Positions 43,901-58,200 of a stretch of DNA of 64,000 nt are shown here, in pieces. The notes below the pieces were generated by a model. That model searched no databases, was not told the DNA's origin, and saw only the letters and a program-made list of their open reading frames with translations. Position 1 is the stretch's first letter. The number at the start of each line of letters is the position of its first letter. The stretch is from Megaustenia siamemsis (lineage: Eukaryota > Mollusca > Gastropoda > Stylommatophora > Ariophantidae). Where the stretch lies: positions 38,757,348-38,821,347 of the forward strand of contig JAVIAB010000025.1 in the NCBI GenBank assembly GCA_032433765.1, read 5' to 3'. A program made the position numbers and the translations under genes.

Positions 43901-45830
43901 TCATTGTACCTTGTTTTCCTCTGTATTAGGATCATCATTGTACCTTGTTTTCCTCTGTATTAGGATCATCATTGTACCTTGTTTTCCTCTGTATTAGGGT
44001 CATCATTGTACCTTGTTTGTATTAGGATCATCATTGTACCTTGTATTCCTCTGTATTAGGATCATCATTGTACCTTGTTTTCCTCTGTATTAGGGTCATC
44101 ATTGTACCTTGTTTGTATTAGGATCATCATTGTACCTTGTTTTCCTCTGTATTAGGATCATCATTGTACCTTGTTTTCCTCTGTATTAGGGTCATCATTG
44201 TACCTTGTTTGTATTAGGATCATCATTGTACCTTGTTTGCCTCTGTATTAGGATCATCATTGTACCTTGTTTGCCTCTGTATTATGGTCATCATTGTACC
44301 TTGTTTGTCTGTTTGTATTAATATCATCATTGTACCTTGTTTGTCTGTTTGTATTAATATCATCATTGTACCTTGTTTGTCTGTTTGTATTAATATCATC
44401 ATTGTACCTTGTTTGTCTGTTTGTATTAATATCATCATTGTACCCTGTTTGTTTGTAATATGATCATCATTGTACCCTGTTTGTATTAGGATCATCATTG
44501 TACCCTGTTTATATTAGGATCATCATTGTACCATGTTTGTATTAGGATCATCATTGTACCTTGTTTGCCTCTGTATTAGGGTCATCATTGTACCTTGTTG
44601 GTATTATGGTCATCATTGTACCTTGTTTGTATTATGGTCATCATTGTACCTTGTTTGTATTATGGTCATCATTGTACCATGTTTGTATTAGGATCATCAT
44701 TGTACCTTGTTTGCCTCTGTATTTGGGTCATCATTGTACCTTGTTGGTATTATGGTCATCATTGTACCTTGTTGGTATTATGGTCATCATTGTACCTTGT
44801 TTGTATTATGGTCATCATTGTACCATGTTTGTATTAGGATCATCATTGTACCTTGTTTGCCTCTGTATTAGGGTCATCATTGTACCATGTTTATATTAGG
44901 GTCATCATTGTACCATGTTTGTATTAAGATCATCATTGTACCTTGTTTGCCTCTGTATTAGGGTCATCATTGTACCATGTTTGTATTAGGATCATCAATG
45001 TACCTTGTTTGCCTCTGTATTAGGGTCATCATTGTACCTTGTTTGCCTCTGTATTATGGTCATCATTGTACCTTGTTTGCCTCTGTATTAGGATCATCAT
45101 TGTACCTTGTTTGCCTCTGTATTATGGTCATCATTGTACCATGTTTGTATTAGGATCATCATTGTACCTTGTTTGCCTCTGTATTAGGGTCATCATTGTA
45201 CCTTGTTTGCCTCTGTATTAGGATTATCATTGTACCTTGTTTGCCTCTGTATTATGGTCATCATTGTACCATGTTTGTATTAGGATCATCATTGTACCTT
45301 GTTTGCCTCTGTATTAGGATCATCATTGTACCTTGTTTTCCTCTGTATTAGGATTATCATTGTACCTTGTTTGTATTAGGATCATCATTGTACCTTGTTT
45401 GTATTAGGATCATCATTGTACCATGTTTTCCTCTGTATTAGGATCATCATTGTACCTTGTTTGTATTAGGATCATCATTGTACCTTGTTTGTATTAGGAT
45501 CATCATTGTACCTTGTTTTCCTCTGTATTAGGATCATCATTGTACCTTGTTTTCCTCTGTATTAGGATCATCATTGTACCTTGTTTTCCTCTGTATTAGG
45601 GTCATCATTGTACCTTGTTTGTATTAGGATCATCATTGTACCTTGTATTCCTCTGTATTAGGATCATCATTGTACCTTGTTTTCCTCTGTATTAGGGTCA
45701 TCATTGTACCTTGTTTGTATTAGGATCATCATTGTACCTTGTTTTCCTCTGTATTAGGATCATCATTGTACCTTGTTTTCCTCTGTATTAGGGTCATCAT
45801 TGTACCTTGTTTGTATTAGGATCATCATTG
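37600..45830. repeat. 1.6-kb higher-order repeats, about five units
   Basis: Corresponding landmarks at 37691, 39289, 40889, 42958 and 44561 give spacings of 1,598, 1,600, 2,069 and 1,603 bp. The long spacing contains an extra 468-bp copy of the marker block (42153 and 42631). Confidence 0.88.
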
Positions 45831-48800
45831 TACCTTGTTTGCCTCTGTATTAGGATCATCATTGTACCTTTTTTGCCTCTGTATTATGGTCATCATTGTA
45901 CCTTGTTTGTCTGTTTGTATTAATATCATCATTGTACCTTGTTTGTCTGTTTGTATTAATATCATCATTGTACCTTGTTTGTCTGTTTGTATTAATATCA
46001 TCATTGTACCTTGTTTGTCTGTTTGTATTAATATCATCATTGTACCCTGTTTGTTTGTAATATGATCATCATTGTACCCTGTTTGTATTAGGATCATCAT
46101 TGTACCCTGTTTATATTAGGATCATCATTGTACCCTGTTTGTATTAGGATCATCATTGTACCCTGTTTATATTAGGATCATCATTGTACCATGTTTGTAT
46201 TAGGATCATCATTGTACCATGTTTGTATTAAGATCATCATTGTACCCTGTTTATATTAGGATCATCATTGTACCATGTTTGTATTAGGATCATCATTGTA
46301 CCATGTTTGTATTAGGATCATCATTGTACCCTGTTTGTATTAGGATAATCATTGTACCATGTTTGTATTAGGATCATCATTGTACCCTGTTTGTATTAGG
46401 ATCATCATTGTACCATGTTTGTATTAGGATCATCATTGTACCATGTTTGTATTAGGATCATCATTGTACCATGTTTGTATTAGGATCATCATTGTACCAT
46501 GTTTGTATTTAGATCATCATTGTACCTTGTTTGTATTAGGATCATCATTGTACCTTGTTTGCCTCTGTATTAGGATCATCATTGTACCATGTTTGTATTA
46601 GGATCATCATTGTACCTTGTTTGCCTCTGTATTAGGGTCATCATTGTACCATGTTTGTATTAGGATCATCATTGTACCTTGTTTGCCTCTGTATTAGGGT
46701 CATCATTGTACCTTGTTTGCCTCTGTATTAGGATCATCATTGTACCTTGTTTGCCTCTGTATTAGGATCATCATTGTACCATGTTTGTATTAGGATCATC
46801 ATTGTACCATGTTTGTATTAGGATCATCATTGTACCTTGTTTGTATTAGGATCATCATTGTACCTTGTTTGCCTCTGTATTAGGATCATCATTGTACCAT
46901 GTTTGTATTAGGATCATCATTGTACCTTGTTTGCCTCTGTATTAGGGTCATCATTGTACCATGTTTGTATTAGGATCATCATTGTACCATGTTTGTATTA
47001 AGATCATCATTGTACCTTGTTTGCCTCTGTATTAGGGTCATCATTGTACCATGTTTGTATTAGGATCATCATTGTACCTTGTTTGCCTCTGTTTTAGGGT
47101 CATAATTGTACCTTGTTTGCCTCTGTATTATGGTCATCATTGTACCTTGTTTGCCTCTGTATTAGGATCATCATTGTACCTTGTTTGCCTCTGTATTATG
47201 GTCATCATTGTACCATGTTTGTATTAGGATCATCATTGTACCTTGTTTGCCTCTGTATTAGGGTCATCATTGTACCTTGTTTGCCTCTGTATTAGGATCA
47301 TCATTGTACCTTGTTTGCCTCTGTATTAGGGTCATCATTGTACCTTGTTTGTATTAGGATCATCATTGTACCTTGTTTGTATTAGGATCATCATTGTACC
47401 TTGTTTTCCTCTGTATTAGGATCATCATTGTACCTTGTTTGTATTAGGATCATCATTGTACCTTGTTTGTATTAGGATCATCATTGTACCTTGTTTTCCT
47501 CTGTATTAGGATCATCATTGTACCTTGTTTTCCTCTGTATTAGGATCATCATTGTACCTTGTTTTCCTCTGTATTAGGGTCATCATTGTACCTTGTTTGT
47601 ATTAGGATCATCATTGTACCTTGTTTTCCTCTGTATTAGGATCATCATTGTACCTTGTTTTCCTCTGTATTAGGGTCATCATTGTACCTTGTTTGTATTA
47701 GGATCATCATTGTACCTTGTTTTCCTCTGTATTAGGATCATCATTGTACCTTGTTTTCCTCTGTATTAGGGTCATCATTGTACCTTGTTTGTATTAGGAT
47801 CATCATTGTACCTTGTTTGCCTCTGTATTAGGATCATCATTGTACCTTGTTTGCCTCTGTATTATGGTCATCATTGTACCTTGTTTGTCTGTTTGTATTA
47901 ATATCATCATTGTACCTTGTTTGTCTGTTTGTATTAATATCATCATTGTACCTTGTTTGTCTGTTTGTATTAATATCATCATTGTACCTTGTTTGTCTGT
48001 TTGTATTAATATCATCATTGTACCCTGTTTGTTTGTAATATGATCATCATTGTACCCTGTTTGTATTAGGATCATCATTGTACCCTGTTTATATTAGGAT
48101 CATCATTGTACCATGTTTGTATTAGGATCATCATTGTACCTTGTTTGTATTAGGATCATCATTGTACCCTGTTTATATTAGGATCATCATTGTACCATGT
48201 TTGTATTAGGATCATCATTGTACCATGTTTTTATTAGGATCATCATTGTACCCTGTTTGTATTAGGATAATCATTGTACCATGTTTGTATTAGGATCATC
48301 ATTGTACCCTGTTTGTATTAGGATCATCATTGTACCATGTTTGTATTAGGATCATCATTGTACCATGTTTGTATTAGGATCATCATTGTACCCTGTTTGT
48401 ATTAGGATCATCATTGTACCATGTTTGTATTAAGATCATCATTGTACCTTGTTTGTATTAGGATCATCATTGTACCTTGTTTGCCTCTGTATTAGGGTCA
48501 TCATTGTACCATGTTTGTATTAGGATCATCATTGTACCTTGTTTGCCTCTGTATTAGGGTCATCATTGTACCTTGTTTGCCTCTGTATTAGGATCATCAT
48601 TGTACCTTGTTTGCCTCTGTATTAGGATCATCATTGTACCTTGTTTGCCTCTGTATTAGGATCATCATTGTACCTTGTTTGCCTCTGTATTAGGATCATC
48701 ATTGTACCTTGTTTGCCTCTGTATTAGGATCATCATTGTACCTTGTTTGCCTCTGTATTAGGATCATCATTGTACACTGTTTATATTAGGATCATCATTG

Positions 48801-51800
48801 TACCATGTTTGTATTAGGATCATCATTGTACCTTGTTTGCCTCTGTATTAGGGTCATCATTGTACCATGTTTGTATTAGGATCATCATTGTACCATGTTT
48901 GTATTAGGATCATCATTGTACCTTGTTTGCCTCAATATTAGGGTCATCATTGTACCATGTTTGTATTAGGATCATCATTGTACCTTGTTTGCCTCTGTAT
49001 TAGGGTCATCATTGTACCTTGTTGGTATTATGGTCATCATTGTACCTTGTTTGTATTATGGTCATCATTGTACCTTGTTTGTATTATGGTCATCATTGTA
49101 CCATGTTTGTATTAGGATCATCATTGTACCTTGTTTGCCTCTGTATTTGGGTCATCATTGTACCTTGTTGGTATTATGGTCATCATTGTACCTTGTTGGT
49201 ATTATGGTCATCATTATACCTTGTTTGTATTATGGTCATCATTGTACCATGTTTGTATTAGGATCATCATTGTACCTTGTTTGCCTCTGTATTAGGGTCA
49301 TCATTGTACCATGTTTGTATTAGGGTCATCATTGTACCATGTTTGTATTAAGATCATCATTGTACCTTGTTTGCCTCTGTATTAGTGTCATCATTGTACC
49401 ATGTTTGTATTAGGATCATCATTGTACCTTGTTTGCCTCTGTATTAGGGTCATCATTGTACCTTGTTTGCCTCTGTATTATGGTCATCATTGTACCTTGT
49501 TTGCCGCTGTATTAGGATCATCATTGTACCTTGTTTGCCTCTGTATTATGGTCATCATTGTACCATGTTTGCCTCTGTATTAGGATCATCATTGTACCTT
49601 GTTTGCCTCTGTATTAGGATCATCATTGTACCTTGTTTGCCTCTGTATTAGGATCATCATTGTACCTTGTTTGCCTCTGTATTATGGTCATCATTGTACC
49701 TTGTTTGCCTCTGTATTAGGATCATCATTGTACCTTGTTTGCCTCTGTATTAGGATCTTCATTGTACCTTGTTTGCCTCTGTATTAGGATCATCATTGTA
49801 CCTTGTTTGCCTCTGTATTAGGGTCATCATTGTACCTTGTTTGCCTCTTTATTAGGATCATCATTGTACCCTGTTTATATTAGGATCATCATTGTACCAT
49901 GTTTGTATTAGGATCATCATTGTACCTTGTTTGTATTAGGATCATCATTGTACCCTGTTTATATTAGGATCATCATTGTACCATGTTTGTATTAGGATCA
50001 TCATTGTACCATGTTTGTATTAGGATCATCATTGTACCCTGTCTGTATTAGGATAATCATTGTACCATGTTTGTATTAGGCTCATCATTGTACCCTGTTT
50101 GTATTAGGATCATCATTGTAGCATGTTTGTATTAGGATCATCATTGTACCATGTTTGTATTAGGATCATCATTGTACCCTGTTTGTATTAGGATCATCAT
50201 TGTACCTTGTTTTCCTCTGTATTAGGGTCATCATTGTACCTTGTTTGTATTAGGATCATCATTGTACCTTGTTTTCCTCTGTATTAGGATCATCATTGTA
50301 CCTTGTTTTCCTCTGTATTAGGGTCATCATTGTACCTTGTTTGTATTAGGATCATCATTGTACCTTGTTTGCCTCTGTATTAGGATCATCATTGTACCTT
50401 GTTTTCCTCTGTATTAGGGTCATCATTGTACCTTGTTTGTATTAGGATCATCATTGTACCTTGTTTGCCTCTGTATTAGGATCATCATTGTACCTTGTTT
50501 GCCTCTGTATTATGGTCATCATTGTACCTTGTTTGTCTGTTTGTATTAATATCATCATTGTACCTTGTTTGTCTGTTTGTATTAATATCATCATTGTACC
50601 ATGTTTGTATTAATATCATCATTGTACCTTGTTTGTATTAATATCATCATTGTACCCTGTTTGTTTGTAATATGATCATCATTGTACCATGTTTGTATTA
50701 GGATCATCATTGTACCATGTTTGTATTAGGATCATCATTGTACCCTGTTTGTATTAGGATAATCATTGTACCATGTTTGTATTAGGATCATCATTGTACC
50801 CTGTTTATATTAGGATCATCATTGTACCATGTTTGTATTAGGATCATCATTGTACCATGTTTGTATTAGGATCATCATTGTACCCTGTTTGTATTAGGAT
50901 AATCATTGTACCATGTTTGTATTAGGATCATCATTGTACCCTGTTTGTATTAGGATCATCATTGTACCTTGTTTGCCTCTGTATTAGGATCATCATTGTA
51001 CCATGTTTGTATTAGGATCATCATTGTACCTTGTTTGCCTCTGTATTAGGGTCATCATTGTACCATGTTTGTATTAGGATCATCATTGTACCTTGTTTGC
51101 CTCTGTATTAGGGTCATCATTGTACCTTGTTTGCCTCTGTATTAGGATCATCATTGTACCTTGTTTGCCTCTGTATTAGGATCATCATTGTACCTTGTTT
51201 GCCTCTGTATTAGGATCATCATTGTACCTTGTTTGCCTCTGTATTAGGATCATCATTGTACCTTGTTTGCCTCTGTATTAGGATCATCATTGTACCTTGT
51301 TTGCCTCTGTATTAGGATCATCATTGTACACTGTTTATATTAGGATCATCATTGTACCATGTTTGTATTAGGATCATCATTGTACCTTGTTTGCCTCTGT
51401 ATTAGGGTCATCATTGTACCATGTTTGTATTAGGATCATCATTGTACCTTGTTTGCCTCTATATTAGGGTCATCATTGTACCATGTTTGTATTAGGATCA
51501 TCATTGTACCTTGTTTGCCTCTGTATTAGGGTCATCATTGTACCTTGTTGGTATTATGGTCATCATTGTACCTTGTTTGTATTATGGTCATCATTGTACC
51601 TGGTTTGTATTATGGTCATCATTGTACCATGTTTGTATTAGGATCATCATTGTACCTTGTTTGCCTCTGTATTTGGGTCATCATTGTACCTTGTTGGTAT
51701 TATGGTCATCATTGTACCTTGTTGGTATTATGGTCATCATTGTACCTTGTTTGTATTATGGTCATCATTGTACCATGTTTGTATTAGGATCATCATTGTA

Positions 51801-53464
51801 CCTTGTTTGCCTCTGTATTAGGGTCATCATTGTACCATGTTTGTATTAGGGTCATCATTGTACCATGTTTGTATTAAGATCATCATTGTACCTTGTTTGC
51901 CTCTGTATTAGGGTCATCATTGTACCATGTTTGTATTAGGATCATCATTGTACCTTGTTTGCCTCTGTATTAGGGTCATCATTGTACCTTGTTTGCCTCT
52001 GTATTATGGTCATCATTGTACCTTGTTTTCCTCTGTATTAGGATCATCATTGTACCTTGTTTGCCTCTGTATTATGGTCATCATTGTACCATGTTTGCCT
52101 CTGTATTAGGATCATCATTGTACCTTGTTTGCCTCTGTATTAGGATCATCATTGTACCATGTTTGCCTCTTTATTTGGATCATCATTGTACCTTGTTTGC
52201 CTCTGTATTATGGTCATCATTGTACCTTGTTTGCCTCTGTATTAGGATCATCATTGTACCTTGTTTGCCTCTGTATTAGGATCATCATTGTACCTTGTTT
52301 GCCTCTGTATTAGGATCATCATTGTACCTTGTTTGCCTCTGTATTAGGGTCATCATTGTACCTTGTTTGCCTCTGTATTAGGATCATCATTGTACCTTAT
52401 TTGCCTCTGTATTAGGGTCATCATTGTACCTTGTTTGTATTAGGATCATCATTGTACCTTGTTTGTATTAGGATCATCATTGTACCTTGTTTTCCTCTGT
52501 ATTAGGATCATCATTGTACCTTGTTTGTATTAGGATCATCATTGTACCTTGTTTGTATTAGGATCATCATTGTACCTTGTTTTCCTCTGTATTAGGATCA
52601 TCATTGTACCTTGTTTTCCTCTGTATTAGGGTCATCATTGTACCTTGTTTGTATTAGGATCATCATTGTACCTTGTTTTCCTCTGTATTAGGATCATCAT
52701 TGTACCTTGTTTTCCTCTGTATTAGGGTCATCATTGTACCTTGTTTGTATTAGGTTCATCATTGTACCTTGTTTGCCTCTGTATTAGGATCATCATTGTA
52801 CCTTGTTTGCCTCTGTATTATGGTCATCATTGTACCTTGTTTGTCTGTTTGTATTAATATCACCATTGTACCTTGTTTGTCTGTTTGTATTAATATCATC
52901 ATTGTACCTTGTTTGTCTGTTTGTATTAATATCATCATTGTACCTTGTTTGTCTGTTTGTATTAATATCATCATTGTACCCTGTTTGTTTGTAATATGAT
53001 CATCATTGTACCCTGTTTGTATTAGGATCATCATTGTACCCTGTTTATATTAGGATCATCATTGTACCATGTTTGTATTAGGATCATCATTGTACCATGT
53101 TTGTATTAGGATCATCATTGTACCCTGTTTGTATTAGGATAATCATTGTACCATGTTTGTATTAGGATCATCATTGTATCCTGTTTGTATTAGGATCATC
53201 ATTGTACCATGTTTGTATTAGGATCATCATTGTACCATGTTTGTATTAGGATCATCATTGTACCCTGTTTGTATTAGGATCATCATTGTACCATGTTTGT
53301 ATTAAGATCATCATTGTACCCTGTTTGTATTAGGATCATCACTGTACCATGTTTGTATTAGGATCATCATTGTACCATGTTTGTATTAGGATCATCATTG
53401 TACCTTGTTTGTATTAGGATCATCATTGTACCATGTTTGTATTAGGATCATCATTGTACCTTGT
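44755..53464. repeat. 10.5-kb-offset duplication, copy 1
   Basis: Identical in every rare variant that I compared to the sequence 10,536 bp downstream. The left edge is where monomer types first differ (44754 against 55290). Confidence 0.92.
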
Positions 53465-55290
53465 TTGCCTCTGTATTAGGATCATCATTGTACCATGTTT
53501 GTATTAGGATCATCATTGTACCTTGTTTGCCTCTGTATTAGGGTCATCATTGTACCATGTTTGTATTAGGATCATCATTGTACCTTGTTTGCCTCTGTAT
53601 TAGGGTCATCATTGTACCTTTTTTGTATTAAGATCATCATTGTACCCTGTTTGTATTAGGATCATCATTGTACCTTGTTTGCCTCTGTATTAGGGTCATC
53701 ATTGTACCATGTTTGTATTAGGATCATCATTGTACCTTGTTTGCCTCTGTATTAGGATCATCATTGTACCATGTTTGTATTAAGATCATCATTGTACCCT
53801 GTTTGTATTAGGATCATCATTGTACCATGTTTGTATTAGGATCATCATTGTACCATGTTTGTATTAGGATCATCATTGTACCTTGTTTGTATTAGGATCA
53901 TCATTGTACCTGGTTTGCCTCTGTATTAGGATCATCATTGTACCATGTTTGTATTAGGATCATCATTGTACCTTGTTTGCCTCTGTATTAGGGTCATCAT
54001 TGTACCATGTTTGTATTAGGATCATCATTGTACCTTGTTTGCCTCTGTATTAGGGTCATCATTGTACCTTGTTTGCCTCTGTATTAGGATCATCATTGTA
54101 CCTTGTTTGCCTCTGTATTAGGATCATCATTGTACCTTGTTTGCCTCTGTATTAGGATCATCATTGTACCTTGTTTGCCTCTGTATTAGGATCATCATTG
54201 TACACTGTTTGTATTAGGATCATCATTGTACCTTGTTTGCCTCTGTATTAGGATCATCATTGTACCTTGTTTGCCTCTGTATTAGGATCATCATTGTACC
54301 TTGTTTGCCTCTGTATTAGGATCATCATTGTACCTTGTTTGCCTCTGTATTAGGATCATCATTGTACCTTGTTTGCCTCTGTATTAGGATCATCATTGTA
54401 CCTTGTTTGCCTCTGTATTAGGATCATCATTGTACCTTGTTTGCCTCTGTATTAGGATCATCATTGTACCTTGTTTGCCTCTGTATTAGGATCATCATAG
54501 TACCATGTTTGTATTAGGATCATCATTGTACCTTGTTTGCCTCTGTATTAGGGTCATCATTGTACCTTGTTGGTATTATGGTCATCATTGTACCTTGTTT
54601 GTATTAGGATCATCATTGTACCTTGTTTGCCTCTGTATTAGGGTCATCATTGTACCTTGTTGGTATTATGGTCATCATTGTACCTTGTTTGTATTATGGT
54701 CATCATTGTACCTTGTTTGTATTATGGTCATCATTGTACCATGTTTGTATTAGGATCATCATTGTACCTTGTTTGCCTCTGTATTTGGGTCATCATTGTA
54801 CCTTGTTGGTATTATGGTCATCATTGTACCATGTTTGTATTAGGATCATCATTGTACCTTGTTTGCCTCTATATTAGGGTCATCATTGTACCATGTTTGT
54901 ATTAGGATCATCATTGTACCTTGTTTGCCTCTATATTAGGATCATCATTGTACCATGTTTGTATTAGGATCATCATTGTACCTTGTTTGCCTCTATATTA
55001 GGGTCATCATTGTACCTTGTTTGTATTAGGATCATCATTGTACCTTGTTTGCCTCTGTATTAGGGTCATCATTGTACCATGTTTGTATTAGGATCATCAT
55101 TGTACCTTGTTTGCCTCTGTATTAGGGTCATCATTGTACCTTGTTTGCCTCTGCATTATGGTCATCATTGTACCTTGTTTGCCTCTGTATTATGGTCATC
55201 ATTGTACCTTGTTTGCCTCTGTATTATGGTCATCATTGTACCATGTTTGTATTAGGATCATCATTGTACCTTGTTTGCCTCTGTATTAGG

Positions 55291-58200
55291 GTCATCATTG
55301 TACCTTGTTGGTATTATGGTCATCATTGTACCTTGTTTGTATTATGGTCATCATTGTACCATGTTTGTATTAGGATCATCATTGTACCTTGTTTGCCTCT
55401 GTATTAGGGTCATCATTGTACCATGTTTATATTAGGGTCATCATTGTACCATGTTTGTATTAAGATCATCATTGTACCTTGTTTGCCTCTGTATTAGGGT
55501 CATCATTGTACCATGTTTGTATTAGGATCATCAATGTACCTTGTTTGCCTCTGTATTAGGGTCATCATTGTACCTTGTTTGCCTCTGTATTATGGTCATC
55601 ATTGTACCTTGTTTGCCTCTGTATTAGGATCATCATTGTACCTTGTTTGCCTCTGTATTATGGTCATCATTGTACCATGTTTGTATTAGGATCATCATTG
55701 TACCTTGTTTGCCTCTGTATTAGGGTCATCATTGTACCTTGTTTGCCTCTGTATTAGGATTATCATTGTACCTTGTTTGCCTCTGTATTATGGTCATCAT
55801 TGTACCATGTTTGTATTAGGATCATCATTGTACCTTGTTTGCCTCTGTATTAGGATCATCATTGTACCTTGTTTTCCTCTGTATTAGGATTATCATTGTA
55901 CCTTGTTTGTATTAGGATCATCATTGTACCTTGTTTGTATTAGGATCATCATTGTACCATGTTTTCCTCTGTATTAGGATCATCATTGTACCTTGTTTGT
56001 ATTAGGATCATCATTGTACCTTGTTTGTATTAGGATCATCATTGTACCTTGTTTTCCTCTGTATTAGGATCATCATTGTACCTTGTTTTCCTCTGTATTA
56101 GGATCATCATTGTACCTTGTTTTCCTCTGTATTAGGGTCATCATTGTACCTTGTTTGTATTAGGATCATCATTGTACCTTGTATTCCTCTGTATTAGGAT
56201 CATCATTGTACCTTGTTTTCCTCTGTATTAGGGTCATCATTGTACCTTGTTTGTATTAGGATCATCATTGTACCTTGTTTTCCTCTGTATTAGGATCATC
56301 ATTGTACCTTGTTTTCCTCTGTATTAGGGTCATCATTGTACCTTGTTTGTATTAGGATCATCATTGTACCTTGTTTGCCTCTGTATTAGGATCATCATTG
56401 TACCTTTTTTGCCTCTGTATTATGGTCATCATTGTACCTTGTTTGTCTGTTTGTATTAATATCATCATTGTACCTTGTTTGTCTGTTTGTATTAATATCA
56501 TCATTGTACCTTGTTTGTCTGTTTGTATTAATATCATCATTGTACCTTGTTTGTCTGTTTGTATTAATATCATCATTGTACCCTGTTTGTTTGTAATATG
56601 ATCATCATTGTACCCTGTTTGTATTAGGATCATCATTGTACCCTGTTTATATTAGGATCATCATTGTACCCTGTTTGTATTAGGATCATCATTGTACCCT
56701 GTTTATATTAGGATCATCATTGTACCATGTTTGTATTAGGATCATCATTGTACCATGTTTGTATTAAGATCATCATTGTACCCTGTTTATATTAGGATCA
56801 TCATTGTACCATGTTTGTATTAGGATCATCATTGTACCATGTTTGTATTAGGATCATCATTGTACCCTGTTTGTATTAGGATAATCATTGTACCATGTTT
56901 GTATTAGGATCATCATTGTACCCTGTTTGTATTAGGATCATCATTGTACCATGTTTGTATTAGGATCATCATTGTACCATGTTTGTATTAGGATCATCAT
57001 TGTACCATGTTTGTATTAGGATCATCATTGTACCATGTTTGTATTTAGATCATCATTGTACCTTGTTTGTATTAGGATCATCATTGTACCTTGTTTGCCT
57101 CTGTATTAGGATCATCATTGTACCATGTTTGTATTAGGATCATCATTGTACCTTGTTTGCCTCTGTATTAGGGTCATCATTGTACCATGTTTGTATTAGG
57201 ATCATCATTGTACCTTGTTTGCCTCTGTATTAGGGTCATCATTGTACCTTGTTTGCCTCTGTATTAGGATCATCATTGTACCTTGTTTGCCTCTGTATTA
57301 GGATCATCATTGTACCATGTTTGTATTAGGATCATCATTGTACCATGTTTGTATTAGGATCATCATTGTACCTTGTTTGTATTAGGATCATCATTGTACC
57401 TTGTTTGCCTCTGTATTAGGATCATCATTGTACCATGTTTGTATTAGGATCATCATTGTACCTTGTTTGCCTCTGTATTAGGGTCATCATTGTACCATGT
57501 TTGTATTAGGATCATCATTGTACCATGTTTGTATTAAGATCATCATTGTACCTTGTTTGCCTCTGTATTAGGGTCATCATTGTACCATGTTTGTATTAGG
57601 ATCATCATTGTACCTTGTTTGCCTCTGTTTTAGGGTCATAATTGTACCTTGTTTGCCTCTGTATTATGGTCATCATTGTACCTTGTTTGCCTCTGTATTA
57701 GGATCATCATTGTACCTTGTTTGCCTCTGTATTATGGTCATCATTGTACCATGTTTGTATTAGGATCATCATTGTACCTTGTTTGCCTCTGTATTAGGGT
57801 CATCATTGTACCTTGTTTGCCTCTGTATTAGGATCATCATTGTACCTTGTTTGCCTCTGTATTAGGGTCATCATTGTACCTTGTTTGTATTAGGATCATC
57901 ATTGTACCTTGTTTGTATTAGGATCATCATTGTACCTTGTTTTCCTCTGTATTAGGATCATCATTGTACCTTGTTTGTATTAGGATCATCATTGTACCTT
58001 GTTTGTATTAGGATCATCATTGTACCTTGTTTTCCTCTGTATTAGGATCATCATTGTACCTTGTTTTCCTCTGTATTAGGATCATCATTGTACCTTGTTT
58101 TCCTCTGTATTAGGGTCATCATTGTACCTTGTTTGTATTAGGATCATCATTGTACCTTGTTTTCCTCTGTATTAGGATCATCATTGTACCTTGTTTTCCT

